Position numbers and translations under genes: made by a program
Origin: Planctomycetota bacterium
GTDB lineage: Bacteria > Planctomycetota > Phycisphaerae > FEN-1346
Reading direction: 5' to 3'
Assembly: GCA_030602705.1 (NCBI GenBank)
Contig: JAUVZF010000008.1
Coordinates: forward strand, 1 to 64,000
Length of the DNA: 64,000 nucleotides
Notes under the pieces: model-generated
Seen by the model: only the letters and a program-made list of their open reading frames with translations
The model's database searches: none
What the model was told of the DNA's origin: nothing
Shown: positions 33,103 through 42,327 of the stretch, piece by piece
Numbering within the stretch: the first letter of the stretch is position 1
How the letters are laid out: each line of letters begins with the position of its first letter

Positions 33103-34356
33103 ATGTATCGGCTCGTGCTTATTCTAACCACCGCGGCCGCTTGCGCCGTCTGGGTCGGCGCCGACGCCTTCGCCCAGACAAACGAGTTCCAGTTGCCGCC
33201 GGTCAAACTCAAACCCGACCGGCCGACGAAGGTGAAACCGATTCCGCCGACGCCCGACGACCGAGAAACGCCCAAGGAAACCCCGCCGGCCGAAAAGCCG
33301 CTCAAGGCGCCGAAGAAAGCCCCACCGGTCCTCGCCAAACCGGCCAAGACGCCCAGAAAGGTGCCGCCGACCGGCGCCCCCGCCGAGCCCCCGGCCAAAC
33401 TGCCCGGCCCCGCCAAGAGCCCCCCCAAAACGCCGCCAAAGAGCCGCGCACAGGCCGTCAAGGAAGCCGAGGAGTTCTTCGGCATCTCCAAGGAGAAACC
33501 GGTCACCCCGCCCAAGGACTCTACCGTGACGCCGGCCGATCTGCCGATGCCCAAGCTGGCAGTCGAACCGAAACCTAAACAGCCCGCCGTCCTGGCCGTC
33601 CCCGGCAAACCCAAACAGCCGACCCTGCCGGCCCCGCCCGGCGAGGCCAAACAGCCGCCGCGCCCCACCGATCTCCAGGCCGAGACGATCGAGGCCCAGA
33701 TCGGACCCACCGTCAAGATGGACGTCGCGGGGCTCGGCGAAGTTGGTCTCGTCGAGGAAGTCGCCCGTATACGCAAAACGTACGGCCGGGCCCTCAAGGC
33801 GCTGAGGGACTTCTACACGGAACGCGGCACGGTCCACAAACTCGAGTGGATCACGTCGGAGGTGACCGCCTTCGAGAAAGTGCCGAAGATCCAGTACCTG
33901 ATCGTGCCGGAACTGGCCGGGCCGGACCTCAGGCCCACCCGCAGCATCGAGGCCGCCGACCAACTCTACGCCGAAGGCGTGCACTACAAGGACTATCCGG
34001 CCTTCCCGCCGGGCAAGAAGGGCTATCTGAAGATCGCCCTCGAGAAGTTCCGGACGGTCATCGAGAAGTACCCCGAGAGCGAAAAGATCGACGACGCCGC
34101 ATTCCGCATGGGCGAGATCTACGGCGGATGGTACTTCCAGGACTTCGGGCGGGCCGTCCAGTCGTACGAGCGGTGTTGGCAGTGGAACCCCAAGAGCGAG
34201 CACCCCGCCCTCTTCAACGCCGCCAAGATCTATGATGAGAAACTCAAGAACCGCGTCAAGGCGGTCGAACTCTACAACCGCGTCATCGCCGAAACCGCCG
34301 ACGAGGGCAGGATCAACGAGGCCCAGAACCGTCTCAGGGCGCTGACGGGCAGATAA
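33103..34356 (+). CDS. Exported Pro/Lys-rich protein with C-terminal TPR repeats
   Basis: 417 residues: signal peptide (~1-25, ending ADAFA), a long Pro/Lys-rich disordered segment (~30-200), then TPR-like helices (AADQLYAEGVHYKD, ALEKFRTVIEKYPES, AVQSYERCWQWNP, AVELYNRVIAE) resembling the YbgF/BamD-type repeats of envelope proteins. Partner unknown. Confidence 0.8.
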   Translation: MYRLVLILTTAAACAVWVGADAFAQTNEFQLPPVKLKPDRPTKVKPIPPTPDDRETPKETPPAEKPLKAPKKAPPVLAKPAKTPRKVPPTGAPAEPPAKLPGPAKSPPKTPPKSRAQAVKEAEEFFGISKEKPVTPPKDSTVTPADLPMPKLAVEPKPKQPAVLAVPGKPKQPTLPAPPGEAKQPPRPTDLQAETIEAQIGPTVKMDVAGLGEVGLVEEVARIRKTYGRALKALRDFYTERGTVHKLEWITSEVTAFEKVPKIQYLIVPELAGPDLRPTRSIEAADQLYAEGVHYKDYPAFPPGKKGYLKIALEKFRTVIEKYPESEKIDDAAFRMGEIYGGWYFQDFGRAVQSYERCWQWNPKSEHPALFNAAKIYDEKLKNRVKAVELYNRVIAETADEGRINEAQNRLRALTGR

Positions 34357-34515
34357 ACGTCACGCGGTGCTGCTTGCATCGAAAGGCACGGGCTGTGTCG
34401 GACGTCCTGGGGGCGGTCGGCGCAGCCCTTTCTGTTTGCTCGCACCGGGCTTTAGACATTGAAAACGCCGCACGCCGCGGATAAACTTCGCTTGAACTAA
34501 ACCGAATGATCCGAG

Positions 34516-34535
34516 CCCGCTGCGGAAGCAGCGGG
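34516..34535. repeat. CCCGCTGCGG-AAGCAGCGGG hairpin, second copy
   Basis: Identical to 19940-19959 including the preceding GAG. Lies in the gap before ispF. Confidence 0.75.
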
Positions 34536-34595
34536 ACACCGGGTGCCGCGCATGAACGTTGCCGGGGGGCCGTTCGCTGAAATCCGGGGGCTGGG

Positions 34596-35081
34596 TTGAC
34601 TCCACCCATTCGCGTCGGAATCGGCTTCGACGTTCACCGCCTCGTCGAGGGGCGCCGCCTGGTCCTGGCGGGCGTGGAGGTGCCTTCCGACGTCGGCCCG
34701 GCGGCACACAGCGACGGCGACGCCGTCCTGCACGCCGTGGCCGACGCGATTCTCGGCGCCGCAGGCCTGGGTGACCTGGGCGAGCATTTTCCGGATACCG
34801 ACCCGGCCTTCAAGGATGCAGCGAGCAGCGATATCCTCGGCCGCGTCGTCGAGATGGCCCGCGACGCCGGATGGGCCGTCGCCGGCGCCGACGTGAACGT
34901 TCTGTTGGAGCGGCCGAATCTCGCGCCGCACAAAGACGCCATGCGTCAGCGGCTGACCGAACTGCTGGCCCTTGAGCCGGGCGCCGTAGGCCTCAAGGCC
35001 CGAACGCTCGAAGGGCTCGGCCCCATCGGCGCCGGCGAGGCCGTCGCCGCCCAGGCCGTCGTCGTTCTCAGCAGGATTTAG
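34596..35081 (+). CDS. ispF: 2-C-methyl-D-erythritol 2,4-cyclodiphosphate synthase
   Basis: Non-mevalonate isoprenoid enzyme, 161 residues. GFDVHRL (D12, H14) and HSDGDAVLHAVADAILGA are the metal and substrate sites; FPDTDP and DVNVLLERP follow. TTG 34596 with a GGGGG site upstream is the likely start. Confidence 0.94.
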   Translation: MTPPIRVGIGFDVHRLVEGRRLVLAGVEVPSDVGPAAHSDGDAVLHAVADAILGAAGLGDLGEHFPDTDPAFKDAASSDILGRVVEMARDAGWAVAGADVNVLLERPNLAPHKDAMRQRLTELLALEPGAVGLKARTLEGLGPIGAGEAVAAQAVVVLSRI

Positions 35082-35145
35082 CCCGCCGCCCATACGGGCC
35101 GTGTGGCCAGCACACGGCGGGTCGCGCGCCGCAAAAGGTTACATT

Positions 35146-36879
35146 ATGACGCTTCGCAAAAACAACCTGCACGTGACCAACACGCTCACGCGCAAGCGCG
35201 AGCCGTTCGAGCCGCTCAGGTCCCCGCACGTCGGCATGTACGTCTGCGGGCCCACCGTCTACGGCGACGCCCACATCGGACACGCCAAGAGTTACGTCGC
35301 CTTCGACGTCATCCTCCGCTACCTCCGGTACCTGGGCTACCAGGTCACCTACGTCCAGAACATCACCGACGTGGGCCACCTCACGGACGATGCCGACGAG
35401 GGCGAAGACAAGGTGGAGAAGGCGGCCAAGGCGAAGAAGATCCACCCGATGGCCGTCGCCGAGACTTTCGCACGCCGCTACTTCGAGGACATGGACGCCT
35501 TGAACGTCGTGCGGCCGGACATCTCGCCGCGTGCAAGCGGACACATCGTCGAACAGATCGAGCACGTCAAACGACTTCTCGAAACCGGTCACGCCTACGA
35601 AGTGGGCGGCAACGTCTACTTCGACGTATCGAGTTTCTCGAACTACGGGCGCCTCTCCGGCCGCAACGTCGAGGACATGCAGGCGGGTGCACGCGTGGAG
35701 GCAAAGAGCGAGAAACGCTCGCCCGCCGACTTCGCACTCTGGAAACGGGCCGAGCCGGGCCACATCATGCAGTGGCCCAGCCCGTGGGGCATGGGGTACC
35801 CCGGGTGGCACCTCGAATGCACCGTCATGAGCACCAAATACCTCGGCGAGACGCTCGACATCCACGGCGGCGGCATTGAGAACCAGTTCCCCCACCACGA
35901 GAACGAGATCGCCCAGGCCGAGGCCGCGAGCGGGGTGCCCTTTGTCAAATACTGGCTCCACAACAACATGGTCACCGTCGGCGGTCAGAAGATGGGCAAG
36001 AGCCTCGGCAACTTCATCACGCTGCGCGACGCCTTCGAGAAATGGGACCCCATGGTCCTCCGCCTCTTTCTCCTCCAGAGCCATTACCGCAGCCAGACGG
36101 ACATCTCCGACGAGGCGCTTGACGGGGCCAAGGAAGGGTATGAAAAACTTCGCAAGGCACTATCGAGCATCGAACGCGGCATGGTTCTTCCGGTTGCAGG
36201 CCAGGCCGATCTCCCATTGCGGTACGCGGCCCGAGAGGCGCGGCAACGGTTCGCCGAAGCGATGGACGACGATTTCAACACGCCTGCGGCGATTGGCGTG
36301 CTTTTCGACTTGGCACGTGAAACCAACCGGCTAATTGCCGAAGGACAGGCTTCGCACATTGGCTTAGGCATGGTTTGGTCTACCGTTATGGACCTTGCCG
36401 GCAGCGTCCTTGGGCTTGGTGATTTCGAACCCATGACCTTTGAGCGCTACCTCGAAATCCAGAAGGAATTCGAGTCAGAGGGATGGACAGGCGACACGGT
36501 GATCAGACCTGGCGACCATCCCCAGTTCAAAGACGCCCTGAACGCCATCGCTGAGGTCGTGGGTGCGAATCCGGAAGATGGATTCACGCAGAGGTCGCTA
36601 TCCGTCGGCCAGCGTGTCATACTTGGTCTCTTCCTGAAGGACCAAAAGGCCCCCGAACTTGCGCGGGCAGCACTGGCGGAACTGCAAGACGGCTCTCCTT
36701 CGGCAACTCGCGGCCGAAAGGGGATAACAAGCGACCTTATCTATATTCTGGCCGACTTACGCAATGAGGCACGCAAGGCGAAGAACTTCGCCCAAGCCGA
36801 TGGCATTCGCAAACGCTTGGCCCAAATGGGCATCGTCCTCGAAGATTCGCCCGACGGCACGACCTGGCGGTTCAAGTAG
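35146..36879 (+). CDS. cysS: Cysteinyl-tRNA synthetase
   Basis: Charges tRNA-Cys. 577 residues. Zinc/active-site CGPTVY, HIGH-type AHIGHAKS, WHLECTVMS, HGGGIENQFPHHENE and KMSKS-type KMGKSLGN are present. The C-terminal part after about residue 330 (36130-36879) is visibly richer in A+T than the front and carries an extra segment (~residues 425-500) compared with compact CysRS enzymes. ATG 35146 begins the family N terminus. Confidence 0.93.
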   Translation: MTLRKNNLHVTNTLTRKREPFEPLRSPHVGMYVCGPTVYGDAHIGHAKSYVAFDVILRYLRYLGYQVTYVQNITDVGHLTDDADEGEDKVEKAAKAKKIHPMAVAETFARRYFEDMDALNVVRPDISPRASGHIVEQIEHVKRLLETGHAYEVGGNVYFDVSSFSNYGRLSGRNVEDMQAGARVEAKSEKRSPADFALWKRAEPGHIMQWPSPWGMGYPGWHLECTVMSTKYLGETLDIHGGGIENQFPHHENEIAQAEAASGVPFVKYWLHNNMVTVGGQKMGKSLGNFITLRDAFEKWDPMVLRLFLLQSHYRSQTDISDEALDGAKEGYEKLRKALSSIERGMVLPVAGQADLPLRYAAREARQRFAEAMDDDFNTPAAIGVLFDLARETNRLIAEGQASHIGLGMVWSTVMDLAGSVLGLGDFEPMTFERYLEIQKEFESEGWTGDTVIRPGDHPQFKDALNAIAEVVGANPEDGFTQRSLSVGQRVILGLFLKDQKAPELARAALAELQDGSPSATRGRKGITSDLIYILADLRNEARKAKNFAQADGIRKRLAQMGIVLEDSPDGTTWRFK

Positions 36880-36900
36880 CCCACGTCGTTGGCCGTTGGC

Positions 36901-37260
36901 CGTAAGCCCCGCAGGGGCCACTGATCTGTAGCCCCGGGCGCGAGCCCGGGGTACGATGACGCCAACACGAACCGTGGAGCCCCGGCAGGGGCGACTGCAT
37001 CGTCAACCGAAACGCGTCAATCGCCCCGATGGGGCTCAATGCAACGGCGTGGCCCCTCTTACCACGGGCTCGCGCCCGTGGCTAGAGGCCAACCGTGCCT
37101 CCGGCACGTGACGAGGCGCTAATGCGAATCCTAGGTAAGCCCCGCAGGGGCAACTGATCTGTAGCCCCGGGCGCGAGTCCGGGGTAGGATGCAACAAACG
37201 AGAATACCAAGAGCCCCGGAGGGGCGAATGAAGCGCCCTTCTCAATCGCCCCTCCAGGGC
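36901..37260. repeat. GCCCCG(C/G)AGGGGC repeat cluster, two long units
   Basis: Two ~95-bp units begin GTAAGCCCCGCAGGGGC (36902, 37135) and share GCCCCGGGCGCGAG. Between and after them are further short palindromes (AGCCCCGGCAGGGGCG; TCGCCCCGATGGGGCT; ACGGGCTCGCGCCCGT). The 450 bp between cysS and the Pmp3-like gene contains only these repeats. Confidence 0.9.
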
Positions 37261-37330
37261 TCAACATAGCCGGGGTGGTCCCGTTCTGCACCGGCACCAA
37301 TGTAGAGGAACTTCGAGAAAGGGGGACGCG

Positions 37331-37534
37331 ATGCGATACCTGCTTGCCATTCTATTGCCGCCGTTGGCCGTACTCCTTTGCGGGCGCCCGCTCACGGCGC
37401 TGCTTAACCTACTGCTAACACTGCTGCTCTGGATCCCAGGAGTGATCCACGCAATGGTGATTGTCGCCGACTATAATGCGAATAAGCGCACCGACAAGGT
37501 TGTTGCGGCAGTGCGGCAACAGCAACAACGCTAG
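37331..37534 (+). CDS. Pmp3/YqaE-type small membrane protein
   Basis: 67 residues, two hydrophobic helices: LLAILLPPLAVLLCGRPLTA and LLNLLLTLLLWIPGVIHAMV. The LPPLAV and NLLLTLL-IPGxIHA patterns match the Pmp3/UPF0057 proteolipid family, which affects membrane potential in yeast. Surrounded by repeats on both sides. Confidence 0.88.
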   Translation: MRYLLAILLPPLAVLLCGRPLTALLNLLLTLLLWIPGVIHAMVIVADYNANKRTDKVVAAVRQQQQR

Positions 37535-37610
37535 CGCACAGACGCAGGCGGGTGTTCCGTACCTACGCGGTTGCTAGGCGATTCAGTAGTCCGCCCCATC
37601 GGCCGAAGGC

Positions 37611-37703
37611 CGTAAGCCCCGCAGGGGCCACTGATCTGTAGCCCCGGGCGCGAGTCCGGGGTAGGATGCGACAAACGAGAATACCAAGAGCCCCGAAGGG
37701 GCG
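37611..37703. repeat. Third ~95-bp GCCCCG repeat unit
   Basis: Nearly identical to the unit starting at 37135, through GATGCRACAAACGAGAATAC to AGCCCCGAAGGGGCG. Ends ~50 bp before the toxin-antitoxin pair. Confidence 0.9.
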
Positions 37704-37751
37704 GCCGGTCTGTCACAACGGGTGTCAGCATGGGTTGTGAGGCAAGCGGCC

Positions 37752-38033
37752 ATGACCGATGAGATCAGGCAAGTCGTTGAGCAGGCGGCCGCGGCTCTTA
37801 AGGAGGCCGGGGCACGCGAAGTGTATATCTTCGGATCGGCTGCGACAGGACCGCTTCGCGAAGGCTCGGATATCGACCTGGCCGTCGAAGGCCTTCCGCC
37901 CGAGCGGTTCTGGGACGCCATGAGCCGCGCTGCGGATGTCCTCCGCCGGCCGCTTGACTTGATCGATCTCGACGAAGACACGCCCTTCACCCGGTACCTG
38001 AAAGAGGCAGGGGAATTGGTCCGTGTGGGATAG
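37752..38033 (+). CDS. MNT-type nucleotidyltransferase (antitoxin)
   Basis: 93-residue minimal nucleotidyltransferase with IFGSAATGPLREGSDIDLAV, the GSx10DxD signature. Paired with the HEPN gene overlapping by 11 bases, it fits the MntA antitoxin, which AMPylates the HEPN toxin. ATG 37752 is preferred to the upstream start for family length. Confidence 0.88.
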   Translation: MTDEIRQVVEQAAAALKEAGAREVYIFGSAATGPLREGSDIDLAVEGLPPERFWDAMSRAADVLRRPLDLIDLDEDTPFTRYLKEAGELVRVG

Positions 38034-38487
38034 ACTCAACGCACAGATCGCGGTCGAGCGAGAACAACTTGGCCGGTTGCTCCAACACCATTCTTCCCTG
38101 CTGCAGAAATGCACCCAGCAAGCGCCTGACGCCATCGAGCGATCGGCTCTGGCGGCCATGCTCCACTCGTTCTACACCGGAGTTGAGAACATCTTCAAAC
38201 GCGTCGCGATTGAGTGCGACGGCGAGGCGCCCGCCGGTGATACCTGGCATCGCGACCTTCTCGACGCCATGACCCTGCCGACGCCGCAACGGCCTGCGGT
38301 CATCTCGGAAGACCTCCGCAATGCATTGCGGAAATACCTCAACTTCCGGCACGTGTTCCGCCAGGCGTACTCGTTTGAACTGCAGTGGGAGAAGATGTCT
38401 CCCCTCGTCCTCGAGTGCGAACCAACCTGGCAGCGCCTCGACGCCGAACTTCAGGCCTTCACAAAGCGCCTGCAAGAGGGAGGATGA
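38023..38487 (+). CDS. HEPN (HepT-like) toxin
   Basis: 154 residues, all helical. The R-x4-6-H nuclease signature is visible as R103...H110 (RKYLNFRHVFRQAYSFEL). GTG 38023 overlaps the antitoxin end by 11 bases. The stop overlaps the base before the ruvC ATG, so the module is transcriptionally joined to ruvC. Probably an RNA-cleaving toxin. Confidence 0.85.
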   Translation: MWDRLNAQIAVEREQLGRLLQHHSSLLQKCTQQAPDAIERSALAAMLHSFYTGVENIFKRVAIECDGEAPAGDTWHRDLLDAMTLPTPQRPAVISEDLRNALRKYLNFRHVFRQAYSFELQWEKMSPLVLECEPTWQRLDAELQAFTKRLQEGG

Positions 38488-39012
38488 ATGAGAATCCTCG
38501 GCATCGATCCCGGCCTTCAGCGAACCGGCTACGGCGTCATCGAACTGGCGTCGCCGGGGGGAGACACCGCCCCCGGAATCGCCGTCGGCGCACCGCGGCT
38601 CCTGGAGGCCGGCGTCATAAGCACCAACCGCGCCGACGACCTCGCGGACCGGCTCGTCGAGATCCGCTCCGGCCTTGTAGCCGTCCTGGACGAGTTCAAG
38701 CCCGACGTGGTCGCCGTCGAGACGCTGTACTCGCACTACAAGCATCCGCGGACGGCCATCCTGATGGGCCACGCGCGAGGCATCGTGCTGGCGGCGGCGG
38801 CGGAGGCCGGCGCCGGCGTCGTCAGTTACGCGGCCACGAAGATCAAGAAGGCGCTCGTGGGCAGCGGTCACGCATCGAAGCAGCAGATGCAGCGGGCGAT
38901 TCAGAGCGCCTTTCGCCTCCAGGAAACGCCTCACCCGCCGGACGTGGCCGACGCACTGGCCGTAGCCCTCTGCCACGCTCACCACGCCCCGCGGGCGGCA
39001 CACATACGATGA
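38488..39012 (+). CDS. ruvC: Holliday junction resolvase RuvC
   Basis: 174-residue RNase H-fold endonuclease. D7 in GIDPGLQRTGYG, E in VAVETLY, and DVADALAVALCHA provide the acidic site. ATG 38488 is directly after the HEPN stop; overlaps ruvA by 4 bases (ATGA). Confidence 0.95.
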   Translation: MRILGIDPGLQRTGYGVIELASPGGDTAPGIAVGAPRLLEAGVISTNRADDLADRLVEIRSGLVAVLDEFKPDVVAVETLYSHYKHPRTAILMGHARGIVLAAAAEAGAGVVSYAATKIKKALVGSGHASKQQMQRAIQSAFRLQETPHPPDVADALAVALCHAHHAPRAAHIR

Positions 39013-39638
39013 TCGCACGGATTTCCGGACAACTCGAATCGCTCGCCGACGACCGGGTGACCGTCGCCGCAGGGCCGGTCGCCTATGAGGTTCTGGTCGC
39101 GCCCGTCACGGCCGACGAACTGCGGCCGCTCCTCGGCCGGCAGGTCACGCTCCACACGCTCGAGTACTTCGACGGCAACCCGGCGTACGGTCAGATGGTG
39201 CCGCGGCTGATCGGTTTCCTCTCGGAAACCGAGCGCCGGTTCTTCGTCCGGTACGTCAGCGTCCAGGGGATCGGCATCGCCAAGGGCCTGCGGAGTTTGG
39301 TGATGCCTGTCGGCCGCATCGCCGAGTACATTGAATCGCGCGATGCGGCAGCACTGTCGCAACTGCCCGGCATCGGCCGCCGCACCGCCGACAAGATCAT
39401 CGCGGAACTGTGCGGCAAACTCGACGAGTTCGCCGTGGCGGTGGGCGGAGGGCGGGCCCTGCGCGAAGAACCCGAATCGAAACGCGAGGCCATCGCCGTG
39501 CTGATGAGTCTGGGTCTTGCGCGGCCGGAGGCCGTCGAACGCATCGATGCCGCCTATGAGCGCCTCGGCGAGGATGCAGGAGTCGAGCAACTCGTGCGCG
39601 AAGCGTTTCACCAGGGCCCGACCAGCGCCGAAGGATAA
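39009..39638 (+). CDS. ruvA: Holliday junction branch migration protein RuvA
   Basis: 209 residues. N-terminal OB fold (MIARISGQL), two helix-hairpin-helix motifs (VSVQGIGIAKGL and LSQLPGIGRRTADKIIAEL), and a C-terminal RuvB-binding domain (REAIAVLMSLGLARPEA). Binds four-way DNA junctions with RuvB. Confidence 0.95.
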   Translation: MIARISGQLESLADDRVTVAAGPVAYEVLVAPVTADELRPLLGRQVTLHTLEYFDGNPAYGQMVPRLIGFLSETERRFFVRYVSVQGIGIAKGLRSLVMPVGRIAEYIESRDAAALSQLPGIGRRTADKIIAELCGKLDEFAVAVGGGRALREEPESKREAIAVLMSLGLARPEAVERIDAAYERLGEDAGVEQLVREAFHQGPTSAEG

Positions 39639-39753
39639 TCCAAGCAATACTTAGCCCCGGTGAACACACCGGGGGCAGTGAGAAAGTACGAACGCATCGC
39701 CGGCGCCGACTCCGGAAATCGAAGCACACGCGGGGGAGAAGGAGGCTGTTACC

Positions 39754-39951
39754 ATGCGAAGCGACCTGATGCGCCGTATGGGCATGTCCGTGGGCCTTGG
39801 AGTGCTGGCCGCCTCCATCGCCATGGCGATTAGCCAGAGCAACGAGACGATCGGGTTTTTCGCCTTCGTGGGCGCCGCCCTGTTGGGCATCTCGATTCCC
39901 CCGATCGTCGAGCCGGGCAGAAAGGAGATGCGAGACCCCGATGCCGCGTGA
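39754..39951 (+). CDS. Small membrane protein of unknown function
   Basis: 65 residues with two hydrophobic segments ([36 protein letters not shown]). A strong AAGGAGG site precedes ATG 39754. It overlaps the ruvB start by 11 bases, so ruvB translation may depend on it. Confidence 0.65.
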   Translation: MRSDLMRRMGMSVGLGVLAASIAMAISQSNETIGFFAFVGAALLGISIPPIVEPGRKEMRDPDAA

Positions 39952-41005
39952 ACGCATCGTCAGCCCGGAATCCGCCGGCCCGGACGAAGAGGGATTCAGC
40001 CTGAGCCTGCGCCCCCGCCGCCTGGCAGAGGTCATCGGCCAGCGCGACCTCAAGGAGAAACTCTCCATCGCGATTCAGGCGGCCAAGGCGCGCGGCGAGC
40101 CGCTGGAGCACATCCTCTTTCACGGGCCGCCAGGCCTCGGCAAGACCACCCTCGCCCACGTCGTTGCGGCCGAGATGGGCGCGGGTATCAAGACCACGAG
40201 CGGCCCGGCCCTGACGCGGCCGGCCGACCTGGTGGGCATCCTGACGAATCTTCAGGAGGGCGACGTCCTGTTCATCGACGAGGCCCACCGCCTGGGCCCC
40301 GTGGTCGAGGAGTTCCTCTACCCGGCGATGGAGGAGTTCCGCATCGACATCACGGTTGACCGCGGCTCGTTCGCGCGGACGATCAACGTGCCGCTTCAGC
40401 GGTTCACGCTCATCGGCGCAACGACGCGCGCCGGATTCTTGAGCGCGCCGCTGCGGGAACGCTTCGGCATCTTCCACCACTTCGAGTTCTACCCCGAGCA
40501 GGACCTGCTCGAGATTGCCGCGCGCAGCGCCCACCTCCTCGCCGTTGAGGCCGACGCCGAATCGCTCGCCGAGATCGCCCGCCGCAGCCGCGGCACCCCG
40601 CGCATCTGTATCCGTCTCGTGCGCCGTGTCCGCGACTACGCCCAGGTCAGGGGCGACGGCCGCATCACCTCCCCCATCGCCGCCGAGGCCCTCAAGATGG
40701 AGACCGTCGATACCAGCGGCCTCGACGAACTCGACCGCAAGTTCCTCCGAGTCATCCTGGAGACGTACGGCGGCGGGCCCGCCGGCATCGAGACCATCGC
40801 CGCTACACTCAACGAGGAAGTCGATACGCTGGTCGATATGGTGGAGCCGTACCTCTTGAAGATCGGCTACGTCGCCCGCACCCGCCAGGGCCGCACGGTT
40901 ACGCCTGCGGCGTACGAACACCTGGGCGTTAGCGGCCCCCCGACGTCCCGAGGCAAATCGAAGAAGAAGCAGGCGACGGAAGCCGACCTGTTCGGCGAGG
41001 CCTGA
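39941..41005 (+). CDS. ruvB: Holliday junction branch migration helicase RuvB
   Basis: 354-residue AAA+ motor. Walker [10 protein letters not shown], Walker [10 protein letters not shown], sensor [18 protein letters not shown] and arginine finger region, C-terminal winged helix ([15 protein letters not shown]). The last ~30 residues are a Lys-rich tail. Completes ruvC-ruvA-ruvB, with a small ORF inserted. Confidence 0.95.
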   Translation: MPRERIVSPESAGPDEEGFSLSLRPRRLAEVIGQRDLKEKLSIAIQAAKARGEPLEHILFHGPPGLGKTTLAHVVAAEMGAGIKTTSGPALTRPADLVGILTNLQEGDVLFIDEAHRLGPVVEEFLYPAMEEFRIDITVDRGSFARTINVPLQRFTLIGATTRAGFLSAPLRERFGIFHHFEFYPEQDLLEIAARSAHLLAVEADAESLAEIARRSRGTPRICIRLVRRVRDYAQVRGDGRITSPIAAEALKMETVDTSGLDELDRKFLRVILETYGGGPAGIETIAATLNEEVDTLVDMVEPYLLKIGYVARTRQGRTVTPAAYEHLGVSGPPTSRGKSKKKQATEADLFGEA

Positions 41006-41051
41006 CCGTTAGCCGGCGACCTTGGTCGCCGCGCACCAAGCGGCGCGCCGG

Positions 41052-41082
41052 GCCCATACGGGCCCATACGGGTCCGTACTGG
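41052..41082. repeat. Tandem CCCATACGGG palindromes
   Basis: GGCCCATACG repeated twice, then GGTCCGTACTGG. Same family as 15325-15345. Immediately right is CGGCGGCTAACG, which gives the next gene its stop codon. Confidence 0.75.
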
Positions 41083-41096
41083 GACGAGCCCGGCGG

Positions 41097-42239
41097 CTAA
41101 CGCTGCCGCCGGCCGAACGGCCGATACAGCGGGTCGCCGACGAAGCACATCTGCCACGAGACCTGGGCCTGCGACATGTAGGTCGCCTCGCCCCACGAGT
41201 ACCCGCGAAGGAGCCGGTCGATGAGGATATCGACCCGCGGCGTACCGGTCAGGAACGGCTCGTACACCGCCCCGGCCGTCACGCAGGCGCCGGCCACCAG
41301 CAGCGGGCCCACCCAGTGGGCCTTCGGGTCGCGGATGTTGGCCCCGCTGAAACTCTGGAGGTGGTACGCCACGGCGCCGCGGTTGAACCGGAAGTCGCGC
41401 TTCGTCATCGGCCCGACCGCCCTGTCGGTATACCAGCCGAGATAGACCGCCGGGTCGGGCATCGGATGGTTCAGGGGAAAGACCTCCGGCCGCTTATCGA
41501 CTTCGGCCGGAAACCCGGCGCGATCGAGCAGTCGGGCCGCATGGCGCAGGGCCTTGTCGCCGGAGGCGTAATTCCCCTTCGTCAGACCCCTGGTGTCGAT
41601 GTAGGCGCGGCCTTTGAGACCGTTGGCCTCGGCCCAGACGGCATCGTCAACGAGGCGCCGGGCGATGGCCGGTGTCGGCCCGTCCAGGCGCGAGACCAGG
41701 ATCATCTGCGTGTCGAACGGCGGGCCGAACGGCACGGCGGCGCCGAAATACGGGTTCGGCAGGCTGCCCACCAGTTTGTGCTTGCGCCCGGGCAACAGCG
41801 CCAGTTCCGAGTCTACCGCCGCCGCACGAGACATGTACATCGTCTTCACGTCCTCGTAACCGGTCACCTTGACGGGAACGCCGTAGACGGGCACGAGGTA
41901 CTTGGGCCGGCGCCGGTCGAGTTCCAGTTGCACCGTGCCGTCGGGCAGGGCCACCTCCAGCCGCCCTCCCCAGTGGGCCAGGAACTCCAGCAGCGGCCGC
42001 CACAGCGTCGCGTCGAACTGCTCGCGTGTGATCGCCTCGGCGGCCGGCGCCTTGACCACGCACAGGTTCTGCCGCGGGATGCCGCGCGCCGCCATGTAAT
42101 GACGCGCCACGTCCAGACCCTCGGGAACCGTCTCGGACGCCACGACGACCGTCCGGGCCGCATCGGGATGAGCCGCCCGAAGAACCTGTGCCGTCCCGAG
42201 CAGCAAGGCTGCCAGGGCGATCAAGGCGGCTCTAGGCAT
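41097..42239 (-). CDS. TIGR03790-family secreted protein
   Basis: 380 residues with signal peptide (LIALAALLLGTAQVLRA). TVVVASETVPEGLDVARHYM and AARGIPRQNLCVV match the TIGR03790 family found mostly in planctomycetes and related groups; function unknown. GGGAGC precedes ATG 42239. The TAG stop lies in a GGCGGCTAACG repeat. Confidence 0.82.
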   Translation of the reverse strand: MPRAALIALAALLLGTAQVLRAAHPDAARTVVVASETVPEGLDVARHYMAARGIPRQNLCVVKAPAAEAITREQFDATLWRPLLEFLAHWGGRLEVALPDGTVQLELDRRRPKYLVPVYGVPVKVTGYEDVKTMYMSRAAAVDSELALLPGRKHKLVGSLPNPYFGAAVPFGPPFDTQMILVSRLDGPTPAIARRLVDDAVWAEANGLKGRAYIDTRGLTKGNYASGDKALRHAARLLDRAGFPAEVDKRPEVFPLNHPMPDPAVYLGWYTDRAVGPMTKRDFRFNRGAVAYHLQSFSGANIRDPKAHWVGPLLVAGACVTAGAVYEPFLTGTPRVDILIDRLLRGYSWGEATYMSQAQVSWQMCFVGDPLYRPFGRRQR

Positions 42240-42282
42240 AGGTGCTCCCACGAGACACTGCCGGCCAATCGGGGCAAGAACG

Positions 42283-42304
42283 CGGCCCGTACGGGCCGTG
42301 GCAC
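42283..42304. repeat. CGGCCCGTACGGGCCG palindrome with GTGGCAC
   Basis: Perfect 16-bp palindrome followed by TGGCAC, resembling the end of the GCACGGCC family and the 22-bp palindrome at 51225-51246. Confidence 0.7.
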
Positions 42305-42327
42305 ATGCACGTCTCGACGGCACGCCT

